From: Bin5 sp965221345
GTDB lineage: Bacteria; Chloroflexota; Anaerolineae; Caldilineales; Caldilineaceae
Direction of reading: 5' to 3'
NCBI GenBank assembly: GCA_965221345.1
Contig: CBDCSD010000002.1
Coordinates: 310,001 to 374,000 of the forward strand
Length of the DNA: 64,000 bases
Of this stretch, positions 1-8,142 are shown one piece after another (within the stretch, counting starts at the first letter, position 1; the number at the start of each line of letters is the position of its first letter). Position numbers and translations under genes: made by a program. A model generated the notes under the pieces. It was not told the DNA's origin, did no database searches, and worked only from the letters and a program-made list of their open reading frames with translations.

Positions 1-221
1 GAGCCGATGCGCAGACCGTAGATGACGGCATCTGGATAGCTGGCAAGTAGGCGCTTCGTTGCCACCACATCGTCAGCGTCTATTTCGTAGGCACCAGTTT
101 CGATGTCAATTACCAGGAAACTGCCATTAAACTCAGGCTCTACCTTGTCCCGTAAACGTTGGCGATAGATGGTTTCTCCCTGCGATGCAACCTCTTTGCG
201 TGTATTTCTGGCAGATTCCAT
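1..221 (-). CDS. Small hypothetical protein, 3' end beyond the window
   Basis: The reading frame is open from an ATG at 221 to the left edge, giving the first 73 residues (begins MESARNTRKE, then VEPEFNGSFLVIDIETGAYE and ASYPDAVIYGLRIGS). GGAG lies about 13 bases before the ATG. The layout (charged helix, a strand with FLVIDIETG, a helix with VVATKRLLASYPDA, then YGLRIGS) matches small hypothetical proteins often encoded next to retropepsin-like aspartyl proteases; that neighbour would lie outside the window, so it is untested. The function is unknown. The protein is probably nearly complete, since members of this kind are about 75-85 residues long. Confidence 0.7.
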   Translation of the reverse strand, partial: MESARNTRKEVASQGETIYRQRLRDKVEPEFNGSFLVIDIETGAYEIDADDVVATKRLLASYPDAVIYGLRIG

Positions 222-268
222 AGGAGCATTCTCCTTTTCCTTCGACAGGCCCGATCCCGCAATTGGGA

Positions 269-1894
269 CTACACCACCACGGCCATGCCTTCGCTGCCGG
301 TGTCGGCGGCGCCGGAGAGAGCGCCTGTGTGGGGGTCGATGTGGAGCGCATGGACCAGGGCCAGGCCGCCGTGGCTGTAAGGGATGTGGACGGCGGGGTG
401 GCGCTTGTTCACTTCGTCCAGCACCCAGATGGGGATGCGGCGCTGGCAGGTTATGGCGTCCAGCTGGCAGTCGAAGCGGGGCGCATGCACGGCCTGCTCG
501 ATATCCATGCCGAAGTCGATCACGTTGAGGATCACTTGCAGGACCGAGGTGATAATGCGGGTGGCGCCGGGCGCGCCCAAGACGAGGAGCGGCTGGGAGT
601 CGCCGTTGGAGGACTCTTTGCTGTAGACGATGGTCGGGGTCATGCCGGTGGTGCGGCCTTTACCTGGGGCGATCGAGTTGGGATGGCCTGGCAGGGGGTG
701 GAAATTGACCATCGAGTTGTTGTACATGAAGCCTAGCCCTGGCGTAATGACGCCCGATGATGCGCCCAACGAATGGGTGAGGGAGACGCAGTTGCCCTGG
801 GCGTCGATTACGGAGAGGTGGGTCGTGTGCGGTGTTTCCGGCTGGGATGGCGCGGGTTCGATAGGCTGGCCGCTTTCGATACGCCCGCGCCAGAAGGCAG
901 CCCGTTCTTGCGACATCATCCAGTCGAGCGGCACCTCCTCGAAGTTGGTGTCGGCCATGTGCGGGTTGCGGTCGGCGAATGCGGCTTTCATGGCGAGGCC
1001 GACGGTGTAGATGTAATCGGCTGAATTTTGGCCCATTGCGGCCAGGTCGTACCCCTCCAGGATGTTGAGGATGGCGATAAGGGTTGCGCCACCGTGGGGC
1101 GGTGTTGCGCTGGTGACGGTGTGGCCGCGATAGCTGCCGCGCACGGAGGCGTCTTCTCGCAGGCGGTATTGTTCAAAGTCCTGGCGGGTGACGAAGCTAC
1201 CGTTTTCCGCCAGGTCGAATGCCATGCGCTCCAACAGCTGGCCGTGGTAGAAGTCCTCGCTGCCGTGTTGGACGATATCGCGCAGGGAGGCGGCGTAGTC
1301 CGGGTTGCGCAGGATTTCGCCGGTATCATAGGGTTCGCCGTCCTCGCGCAGATAGATTCGGCTGGCCTCGGCGTTGCTGCGGATGTAGTCGCGCAGGCTC
1401 AACCCCTCCCAGTATTGGTTGGAGCGTTTCCAGCCGACAGCGAGGGAATCGGAGACGATATAGCCGTCGTGGGCGGTGCGGATGGCCGGTTCGGCGGCTT
1501 GGCCGAAGTCGATGGTGCCCCAGCGGTCGAGCAGCATGGCGAACATTTTGACGGATCCCGGCGTACAGACGGATGTGTATCCGGCTTCATTGACATTGCC
1601 CTCGAGGAAGTAGCCCCAGCCACCGGGATTGGGGCGGATCAGCTTGTCCACCCACATATCATCCTGCACGAGGGCGCCGGCTAGCGCGGGGGCGTCGACC
1701 CCGATCGACCCTGGTTCGCCGGCGAGGTGCAGATTAATGACGGCATAGCCGCCGATGCCGCACATTTGCGGGCTGACGATGGCCTGCACGAGTGCGGCGG
1801 TGACAGCGGCATCAAAGGCATTGCCACCGGACATGAGGACCTTGGCGCCGGCTTCTACGGCGAGCGGTTGCTGGGCAGAGATTGCGGCAGGCAT
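269..1894 (-). CDS. ggt: Gamma-glutamyltransferase (Ntn-hydrolase), copy 1
   Basis: 541 residues, the usual size of the family. It hydrolyses or transfers gamma-glutamyl groups from glutathione and related compounds. The N-terminal part has the family block MSGGNAFDAAVTAAL (about 21-35), and PHTTHLSVIDAQGNCVSLTH (355-374) marks the self-cleavage site, with Thr357 the expected nucleophile. The second catalytic block reads GRTTGMTPTIV in place of the usual Ser-Ser form. No signal peptide is visible, so a cytoplasmic or unconventional location is likely. AGGAG lies 10 bases before the ATG. A second, divergent copy sits at 40320-41957. The exact substrate cannot be read from sequence; cephalosporin-acylase-like activity is possible in this superfamily. 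Confidence 0.9.
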   Translation of the reverse strand: MPAAISAQQPLAVEAGAKVLMSGGNAFDAAVTAALVQAIVSPQMCGIGGYAVINLHLAGEPGSIGVDAPALAGALVQDDMWVDKLIRPNPGGWGYFLEGNVNEAGYTSVCTPGSVKMFAMLLDRWGTIDFGQAAEPAIRTAHDGYIVSDSLAVGWKRSNQYWEGLSLRDYIRSNAEASRIYLREDGEPYDTGEILRNPDYAASLRDIVQHGSEDFYHGQLLERMAFDLAENGSFVTRQDFEQYRLREDASVRGSYRGHTVTSATPPHGGATLIAILNILEGYDLAAMGQNSADYIYTVGLAMKAAFADRNPHMADTNFEEVPLDWMMSQERAAFWRGRIESGQPIEPAPSQPETPHTTHLSVIDAQGNCVSLTHSLGASSGVITPGLGFMYNNSMVNFHPLPGHPNSIAPGKGRTTGMTPTIVYSKESSNGDSQPLLVLGAPGATRIITSVLQVILNVIDFGMDIEQAVHAPRFDCQLDAITCQRRIPIWVLDEVNKRHPAVHIPYSHGGLALVHALHIDPHTGALSGAADTGSEGMAVVV

Positions 1895-1983
1895 AGGGTT
1901 CAGGCTCCTGTTGGGAAAGGTGGCGAAGGCTTCGGCGCACAGGTAGTCAGCAGTTCGCGGTGAGGGACAATGGGCGACTGCAG

Positions 1984-2820
1984 CTACAGAGAGCAGACCA
2001 TGCGAATGTTGGTTGCAGTGAGTTCACTCTGGTCCCGTTCCGAGGGGATGAGCCGGAATTCAAAAATATGTTCGCGGCTTGGCAGGTAGTCCTTAACGGA
2101 ATCATTCTGCATCATCGAGAAATGGAAAAAGGCGCTCTCATAGGGGGAGTCGGGACTCTTGCGTTTGTCCACCAACCACAGGTGGGGCGATACCTTGGTC
2201 AGGAAACGCATGTAACCGAAGCCCTTTTCCTCGTTATAGTAGTAACACCAGCCGCGCACAGTAGAATCAGGGTGGCCCCACTCGGCAGAGCCATTGGGGA
2301 CGGGCAAGAGATTGGGGATCAGGTAGCCGGACATGAACAGATCCACCTCCTGACGCAGGTTGCCAGAAACATTGTCGAAAGCGACCACTTCGACGCGACA
2401 GCCCTTGTTCTGGAGCGCCCGCACCACCTGGACGAAATCGCCATCACCGGTTGCGATCAGCACTCTGTCGAGATTTTCGGATTGGAGCAGCGCGTCCACC
2501 GCCAGGTCCAGATCGGAATTTGCCTTGGCATAGCGGTTGCCGGCCTCGTCATCGTACCAGCGCACGCGCTTGATAATCACTTTGTAGCCAAGATCCCGCA
2601 ATGCGGAGTGGAAGCGTAATGCGCCGATGCGGTAGTCGGCATCCCACTGAGCGCGATCGGCGTCGTGGGTAACATAAGCATTCAGACGGACCGGTTCACC
2701 CATGTCCCGGCAGGCAAATTCGCGTAAGACATCATATTGCATGCGAGAGCCGCCGTTGCGATAGATGTTGGCGGCATCAACATAAACTCCAACTTTTACC
2801 AGCGATTGGTGCCATTCCAT
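1984..2820 (-). CDS. NYN-domain (LabA/DUF88-like) protein with C-terminal cold-shock-like domain
   Basis: 278 residues. The N-terminal NYN (PIN-like) nuclease fold shows the acidic pattern of the family: VDAANIY (Asp15), NSDLDLAVD (Asp103, Asp105, Asp109) and ATGDGDF (Asp126, Asp128). From about residue 187 the segment VRGWCYYYNEEKGFGYMRFL resembles the RNA-binding face of a cold-shock domain (KGFGY/F signature), so the protein looks like an RNA nuclease or binding protein joined to an OB-fold RNA binder. AAGGATC lies 7 bases upstream of the ATG. The family includes LabA-like proteins and bacterial RNA-processing PIN proteins; the role here is inferred. Confidence 0.8.
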   Translation of the reverse strand: MEWHQSLVKVGVYVDAANIYRNGGSRMQYDVLREFACRDMGEPVRLNAYVTHDADRAQWDADYRIGALRFHSALRDLGYKVIIKRVRWYDDEAGNRYAKANSDLDLAVDALLQSENLDRVLIATGDGDFVQVVRALQNKGCRVEVVAFDNVSGNLRQEVDLFMSGYLIPNLLPVPNGSAEWGHPDSTVRGWCYYYNEEKGFGYMRFLTKVSPHLWLVDKRKSPDSPYESAFFHFSMMQNDSVKDYLPSREHIFEFRLIPSERDQSELTATNIRMVCSL

Positions 2821-3114
2821 AGAAGATCCTTATGAACGAAAAGACAGTACTGTGGAAGAGTAATCGTTTGGGATTGAGTATAGCTTCTGTACAGCCCAAT
2901 TATACTCCACGGTTGCCGGTCTGTACGAGTTGCGGCAGGGATGGGCGGGGCAAAAGAGCAACCTTTGCGGCCGCTGCGGGCAGGTATTATTGGATATCGT
3001 ATATTAGACTGTTTCGGGTAAGATAGGGCTGTCCTGCGGAAAGGATAGGTAGCTAAAGATGGGAGACGGGTTGCGCCTTGCGAGCGTACCGCATTGAATG
3101 AGGAACAGCAACTA

Positions 3115-3564
3115 ATGTTAAGGGCACTACTGAGGATTTCCAGTCTCATTGACAGCCTTTCGGAGCGTGTCGGGGGCGTGTCGGTGCTGCTTGTGATCGT
3201 TACGGTAGCAGTTGGATTCTACAATGTACTGGTGCGCTACCTCGGACAGTACATAGGCATGCAGCTGTCCTCCAATCTCTTCATCGAGTTGCAATGGTAT
3301 CTGTACTCTCTGGTCTTTTTTCTGGGTTTCGCCTATATCCTTAAGAACGGTATTAACGTACGCGTAGATTTCATCTATGCGAATTGGAGTAAGAAGCGCC
3401 AGGCGTTGATTGACTTCTGGGGACATCTTCTGCTTCTCGTGCCCTATTGCGTTATCGGCATTTGGGTGACCGTACATCCGGTGATGACTTCCTGGCGACA
3501 GTGGGAACAGTCCCTGCCTGATGTCAGAGGCGAACTCCTGTCCCGTTGGTCGCCAAATGGCTGA
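3115..3564 (+). pseudogene. Truncated TRAP transporter small permease (DctQ-like)
   Basis: 149 residues from the ATG at 3115, which has GAGGAA 9 bases upstream; the frame can extend to a TTG at 3094 without a ribosome site. The start LLRISSLIDSLSERVG and the segments near VSVLLVIVTVAVGFYNVLV, LQWYLYSLVFFLGFAYIL and LLLLVPYCVIGIWVTV match DctQ subunits, which have four membrane helices. The fourth helix is absent: after TSWRQWEQS the frame runs into SRWSPNG and stops. No large permease (DctM) or solute-binding protein follows; the next gene is a convergent SDR. It is best read as the remnant of a C4-dicarboxylate or sugar-acid TRAP operon cut by deletion or frameshift. Confidence 0.75.
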
Positions 3565-3597
3565 TCAACTGTAGACAGCGCAAGTCGGATGCGGCGC

Positions 3598-4413
3598 TCA
3601 TTCTCCGGAGCGCCAGTCCTGGCCATCAAGATGGGCGCCGAAGGACATGTAGGCAGTGGTGCCGCCATCGACGTAGATGGTCTGGCCGGTGACAAAGTCG
3701 GCGCCGTTGGAGGCGAGAAAGGCGGCCACCTTGCCGATGTCGGCCGGTTCGCCCAGGCGGCCCCAGGGTACGGTCGCGGCGAAGATGGCGGGGTTGTAAT
3801 CGGGAATGTCTTCGTGGTAGCGGGGCACTTCGATGAGACCGGGGGCGATGGCGTTGACCCGGACCTTCTGCGGGGCCAACTCGACGGCCAGATGGCGGGT
3901 GAGCGCGGCGACAGCCCCCTTGGTGGCGGCGTAGACCGCGTAATCGGGGACGCCGGCGTGGGAATGCACCGACGCCAAGTTGATTACTGAACCGCCGCCA
4001 TCCTTCAGCATGTAGGGCAGCGCCTGTTGGGTGCAGAATATCTGACTACGCAGGTTGATGGCGAACAGTTTTTCAACATGGGCGGGTGTGATATCGGCGA
4101 GTGGGCGGGTTTCGGTCAGGCCGGCGTTGTTGACCAGCACATTCAGCCCGCCGAGGAGATTGGCGGCGGCCTCCACGACTTCGGCGCATACGGCGGCCGA
4201 CTGGGTGAAATCGCCCTGAACGGCGGCGGCTGTTCCGCCAGCCGCTTGAATCTGGGCTACGGTTGCGGCTGCGCCTTCGTCGCTGTAGGGGTAGTGGCAG
4301 ACCACGGCTGCGCCCTGGCGGGCCAGTTCCATGGCGATGCCCTGGCCGATTCCGCCGCGATCGACACCGGTTATGAGTGCCCGTTTGCCGGCAAGCGCAT
4401 TGTTGCTGCTCAT
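3598..4413 (-). CDS. SDR-family oxidoreductase
   Basis: 271 residues from an ATG at 4413 preceded by GGAGAG at 7 bases; a longer frame to 4482 has no such site. Classical short-chain dehydrogenase: cofactor motif ITGVDRGGIGQGIA near the N-terminus, NNAG in LNVLVNNAGLTE, catalytic Ser in INLASVHS, and YxxxK in YAVYAATKGA. The tail VTGQTIYVDGGTTAY is typical of 3-oxoacyl-reductase or sugar dehydrogenase-like members. The substrate is unknown. It is transcribed toward the truncated TRAP gene and follows, on the same strand, a sugar isomerase-like gene about 90 bases away, so a sugar or sugar-acid role is plausible. Confidence 0.88.
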   Translation of the reverse strand: MSSNNALAGKRALITGVDRGGIGQGIAMELARQGAAVVCHYPYSDEGAAATVAQIQAAGGTAAAVQGDFTQSAAVCAEVVEAAANLLGGLNVLVNNAGLTETRPLADITPAHVEKLFAINLRSQIFCTQQALPYMLKDGGGSVINLASVHSHAGVPDYAVYAATKGAVAALTRHLAVELAPQKVRVNAIAPGLIEVPRYHEDIPDYNPAIFAATVPWGRLGEPADIGKVAAFLASNGADFVTGQTIYVDGGTTAYMSFGAHLDGQDWRSGE

Positions 4414-4504
4414 ATCATCTCTCCAGCATGTGTTTTGAGCGTATGGAAGAGAGACGCGGAGGGCGCCCTCACGCCACCCCAATCATTCGAATTCATAACT
4501 GCGT

Positions 4505-5323
4505 TTAATTCTGCCGCTGCTTCAAATAAGCAAGGCTGCGCTTGATTGCCCCTATCGGATCGCTGCCGCCGCGAAATTCGAAGATGTAGTAGACGCGCTG
4601 GGGAAGACTGTCGAGGGCGGTGAGAATGTCGGCAAGGGGCAACACACCTGCGCCGAGGTGAATTGGGGGATCAGACGGATTGGCGGCTTTGTCCTTCAGA
4701 TGGGCGGCGATGATCTGGTCGGCCAGGGTGTCGATTGCGGCGACCACGTTCTGGCCGTGGTTGGGATAGTTTCCCATGTCCAGATTGGTACGGAGGGCGG
4801 GCGAGGCCAAGCGGGTCAACGCCCCATGGATCTCCGCCAAGGTGCCGCCGGGGGTGCGGGCGTAGTTTTCGAGGGCGATGACAGTGTTTTGGGCGGCGGC
4901 GTAGTCGACGACTTGCTGCGCGCGAGCCCAGGCAGCGCCGTCGTCGGCCGTGGGCGTCGGGCCGGGGAAGAAGCGAACGAGCGGTGCGCCCAGGGTTGCG
5001 GCGGTGTCGATGTCCTGGCGCAACTGCAGCGAGTCTGGCGAGTCGCAGAAGAGGGTGGCTTGGGTGGCGTATGTGACCAGCAGCCCGGCATCGGCGAGGC
5101 GGCGGGACGCCTCTGCCAGTTCTTCGTCGAGCCGCGGCCACGTTTCCCGCCGCAGTTCGACGCCGTCAGCACCTGTCTGGCGGGCGATATCGATAAGCTC
5201 CCAGACGGAACGCTCGCCGCTCTTGAGTTCATCTTCAAATTGCATGGCAGAGATCAGAATCGGTCTGTCGGGGGGTCCTGCTGCGTCCGCTTCAGGGGCG
5301 GGGTGCTCTGAGTGGCTAGTCAA
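4505..5323 (-). CDS. Sugar phosphate isomerase/epimerase-like TIM barrel
   Basis: 272 residues from a TTG at 5323 with GGGAGA 7 bases upstream. The frame is open to 5563 but that extension is proline-rich and lacks a ribosome site; an internal ATG at 5245 is another option. Xylose-isomerase-like barrel with the usual metal-binding positions visible: Glu in TVIALENYAR, Asp in TNLDMGNYP, His in IIAAHLKDK and Glu in YYIFEFRGG. Proteins of this class isomerise or epimerise sugars, or act as 3-keto-sugar hydrolases or dehydratases. It is the first gene of a short same-strand pair with the SDR downstream. Confidence 0.82.
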   Translation of the reverse strand: MTSHSEHPAPEADAAGPPDRPILISAMQFEDELKSGERSVWELIDIARQTGADGVELRRETWPRLDEELAEASRRLADAGLLVTYATQATLFCDSPDSLQLRQDIDTAATLGAPLVRFFPGPTPTADDGAAWARAQQVVDYAAAQNTVIALENYARTPGGTLAEIHGALTRLASPALRTNLDMGNYPNHGQNVVAAIDTLADQIIAAHLKDKAANPSDPPIHLGAGVLPLADILTALDSLPQRVYYIFEFRGGSDPIGAIKRSLAYLKQRQN

Positions 5324-5501
5324 AATCGCTTCTCCCGGAGAGGTGAATTTGAGGAGGTATTGCGGCCCGACGGCCGCGATGGCTGCGGGCGGGAGAGAGT
5401 GCGGCGCGCCGGTGCCCGAGTGAAGGCCGGTCCCGGTTTGGGATGTACCCGGCGGCTTCTCCACCGTGGGCGGAGCCGGCGCCGCAACTCTTGTACTGAT
5501 T

Positions 5502-5861
5502 TCAGTCTTTGGATGTCCACTCCGGATACGGCTGAATTGTCGACTCGGGTGGGGGGCCGGCATCGGGGCGGCCAGTGCCCTCGAGGCGGCTGATGATCTG
5601 TACGGTCATGTCGCTTTCAACGAGGCACTGGCAGGACAGACGCACACCGGTCAGACCCTTTTCGGCCAGTTTCTCTTTTTCGGCGACGGTCATCTGGGCG
5701 GGTTCGCCGTCAACAAAGACAACGCGGCAGGTGGTGCATTTGCAGTTGCCGCCACAGGCGTGCATCTGATCGATGGCTGCGTCCTCAACCAGTGCGAGGA
5801 CCAGACGTTTGCCTGCTTGCACTTCGAATGTGCCAACATCTGCTACTGTCAAATTAGGCAT
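5502..5861 (-). CDS. 2Fe-2S ferredoxin
   Basis: 119 residues from the ATG at 5861, which has AGGAG 9 bases upstream; a TTG three codons earlier abuts the ribosome site and is unlikely. The cluster motif is HACGGNCKCTTC: the C-x5-C-x2-C spacing of adrenodoxin-type ferredoxins, with the fourth ligand in RLSCQ about 31 residues on. An extra Cys lies two residues after the fourth ligand and another inside the loop. Small soluble electron carrier, probably for an oxygenase or dehydrogenase not identified here. It stands alone between the sugar isomerase and the glycerate kinase. Confidence 0.88.
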   Translation of the reverse strand: MPNLTVADVGTFEVQAGKRLVLALVEDAAIDQMHACGGNCKCTTCRVVFVDGEPAQMTVAEKEKLAEKGLTGVRLSCQCLVESDMTVQIISRLEGTGRPDAGPPPESTIQPYPEWTSKD

Positions 5862-6034
5862 GGAATTCAACTCCTGTATTTATGAAGATTCGGACCGAAA
5901 GCTCGATATCATTTCTGCGCCGGACGGCGCTCGCCCTGGGCAGGCCCCGATTGCGGCGTAGCGAGGGGCACTATGGATGCGGGCCGAGGAGCACGCGTTT
6001 ACGACTGCGGCGTACAAATGATTCTCTTATTCTC

Positions 6035-7480
6035 TCACATTTTTTGCACGAACACGAAGAGCAGATCGTTGACATTAGTCCGGGTCGGGCCGGTGAGGAG
6101 AAGGTCTGCGGTGGTACGCAGGAAGGGATAGGCATCGTGGCGGCGGAGGTAGTCGGCTGCGGAGAGGCCGGCACGTTCGCCTCGTGCAACCGTGCCGCTG
6201 TCGGCGATGCCGCCGGCGCTGTCGGTGGGGCCGTCGGTGCCGTCGGTTGCCAGAGAAACGACTGTCAAACCCGGCAGATGTTGCAGGGCGAGGGCGGCGG
6301 CCAGGGCGATCTCCTGGTTGCGGCCGCCTTGGCCGGGATTGTCACCCAGGCTGACGGTGGTTTCGCCGCCGAGGATCAGGCAGGCGGGCGGGGGAACCGG
6401 TTGTCCGCTGGCTTGTACCTCCCGCCCGAGGCCGACGAGCACTTTGGCCACTTCTGCGGCCTCGCCTTCGACAAATGTGGAGAGCAGGATCGTGTTGTAG
6501 CCCAGTTCGGCGGCCTTGGCCAGGGCGGCGTTGGCCGCGGTGCGGTTGTCGGCGACGACGAGAGTGCTGCTATTGGCGAAGACCGGATCGTGGGGTTTGG
6601 GCGTGTCGGGGATGTCGCCGGCCAGCCCGGCTTGCAGGCGTTTGCGTACGGCCTGTGGCAGGGCGGCGGCCAAAGCATACTTTTCGACGATTGCCCAGGC
6701 ATCGGCCCAGGTGCTTTCGTCTGGGACGGTGGGCCCGCTGGCAATGACATCGAGGGGGCTGCCGATGACATCGCTGAGCGCAAGAGTGAGGAGTGTAGCG
6801 GGCGCGGCGGAGCGTGCCAACTGGCCGCCCTTTACGGCGCTGGTATGTTTGCGCAGGCAGTTGATCTCGTTGATGGTTGCGCCGCAGGCCAAGAGGGCGT
6901 CGGTCAAGCCTTGCAGGTCGGCCAGGGTGAGCGCTGAAAGTGCTTGCTCGGCGCTGGCGGCGGATTCTCCTGCCGGCGCCACCAAAAGGGCAGAGCCACC
7001 GCCGGAGAGGAGTGCAATCACCAGGTCGTCTTCGTTGGCCTCCTCTACAAGGGCAAGCATTTCTTTGCCGGCGAGGACGCCGGCTTCGTCGGGAAGAGGG
7101 TGGCCGGCCTCTACGATGCGGATGGAGGATGGCGTTGCTGAGGACGGGCCGGTTGGTTGGCCATGGTCGTATTTTGTCACGGCCAGCCCGTTGCTGATGC
7201 GGTCCTGGAGAACGGATTCGACGGCGCGGCACATTGGCGCCGCGGCTTTGCCGGCGGCGATGACGAATATGCGGCGGTAGCGGCGCAGGTCGTAGGTCAA
7301 CGCGGACGTGGTCGCGTGGGTGGTGGGGTCGGCGACGGTCAGGACATCGCCTTGGCGGTGGAGGACGTTTTGCACGGCGGCGAAGGGATCGACTGCATCG
7401 AGCGCGGCGTCGAGGACGGCCAGGATGGGGCGGCGGTGGGTCGGGTCTGGTTGGAGGATGGATGTGTCGAAGCGGGTCAT
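6035..7480 (-). CDS. Glycerate 2-kinase (DUF4147/MOFRL family)
   Basis: 481 residues, a little longer than the usual ~430-460. The N-terminal DUF4147 domain has IFVIAAGKAAAPM, TKYDHGQPT, EAGHPLPDEAG and the loop LLSGGGSALL; the C-terminal MOFRL domain has LILGGETTVSL, GQGGRNQEIALAAAL and LATDGTDGPTDSAGGI. It phosphorylates D-glycerate to 2-phosphoglycerate, feeding sugar-acid or photorespiratory-type carbon into glycolysis. Its ATG overlaps the stop codon of the RloB gene by 4 bases (ATGA), so it may be co-translated with the defence operon upstream, an odd partnership probably due to insertion of that operon before it. Confidence 0.9.
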   Translation of the reverse strand: MTRFDTSILQPDPTHRRPILAVLDAALDAVDPFAAVQNVLHRQGDVLTVADPTTHATTSALTYDLRRYRRIFVIAAGKAAAPMCRAVESVLQDRISNGLAVTKYDHGQPTGPSSATPSSIRIVEAGHPLPDEAGVLAGKEMLALVEEANEDDLVIALLSGGGSALLVAPAGESAASAEQALSALTLADLQGLTDALLACGATINEINCLRKHTSAVKGGQLARSAAPATLLTLALSDVIGSPLDVIASGPTVPDESTWADAWAIVEKYALAAALPQAVRKRLQAGLAGDIPDTPKPHDPVFANSSTLVVADNRTAANAALAKAAELGYNTILLSTFVEGEAAEVAKVLVGLGREVQASGQPVPPPACLILGGETTVSLGDNPGQGGRNQEIALAAALALQHLPGLTVVSLATDGTDGPTDSAGGIADSGTVARGERAGLSAADYLRRHDAYPFLRTTADLLLTGPTRTNVNDLLFVFVQKM

Positions 7481-8142
7481 TCTGTGTTCTTTCGATTCTC
7501 TGGCAAGAATCGATTTAGCTCTTCTACCAGAATATGAACTGTTGTAGATGGATTGTCTATAGCTGGCCGAGGGTTGGGATAGAACTCGAGGAGGCGCTTA
7601 GCGTTCTCGATGGCCGTACTCTGCTGGGACTGCAACTGATCATACATATTTGGAGAATTCTTGCTGTAGGGGCAATCCAACAGTTCTGAAAGTTTTTTCT
7701 CATAATCCTTACGGTGAATGGGAGAATTGTAATAGTGGAAGTGGAGTAGGTACCAGAGTTCAAATGCCTGATTAGAGTATGCAACCTTTATCCCCTGTTC
7801 CTCGGCTCGTCTAATCGCGTTATTGAAGTCGCCTTCATTCCATTCATCCTTGTCAAAGACGCACCAGACTTGATCGAAAATGTCCTGTCCTCGCCTCCCT
7901 TCCGATTCCCGTTTTAACTCCAGCGCTATGTTCACTAATTGTGGGGGGCTAACGCCAAAGCCCTCTGCATGGACATGAATAAGTCCTGGGACTCGATAGT
8001 TGTTAAAGTAATTAGGTTCGGTCTTCTCCCCTTCGCATACAATCAGAAGACGCTCACCTGGTTTCCTTTTTCCGGTAGACCGCAGGTTAAACCCGCGGGT
8101 ACCACCCTTTTTATGACTGTGAGGTTTTCGTTTCCTAGGCAT
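7477..8142 (-). CDS. RloB-like TOPRIM-type nuclease subunit (AbiL-like system)
   Basis: 221 residues. Characteristic RloB blocks: basic start PRKRKPHSHKKGG, then LLIVCEGEKTEPNYF (Glu37, Glu39, Glu42), VWCVFDKDEW (Asp97, Asp99) and SNQAFELWYLLHF (123-135). The Glu plus DxD layout is that of TOPRIM-like nucleases. RloB is the second component (AbiLii type) of the AbiL abortive-infection system and also occurs in restriction loci with an ATPase partner. Here the start overlaps the ATPase stop (TGATG), which means tight coupling. In the two-gene model the ATPase senses infection and this protein carries the toxic nuclease activity; that model is family knowledge, not shown by this sequence. Confidence 0.85.
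   Translation of the reverse strand: MPRKRKPHSHKKGGTRGFNLRSTGKRKPGERLLIVCEGEKTEPNYFNNYRVPGLIHVHAEGFGVSPPQLVNIALELKRESEGRRGQDIFDQVWCVFDKDEWNEGDFNNAIRRAEEQGIKVAYSNQAFELWYLLHFHYYNSPIHRKDYEKKLSELLDCPYSKNSPNMYDQLQSQQSTAIENAKRLLEFYPNPRPAIDNPSTTVHILVEELNRFLPENRKNTE

Noticed and set aside
5324..5563. N-terminal extension of the sugar isomerase
   Set aside because: Proline-rich and unlike the family; the TTG at 5323 has a good ribosome site.
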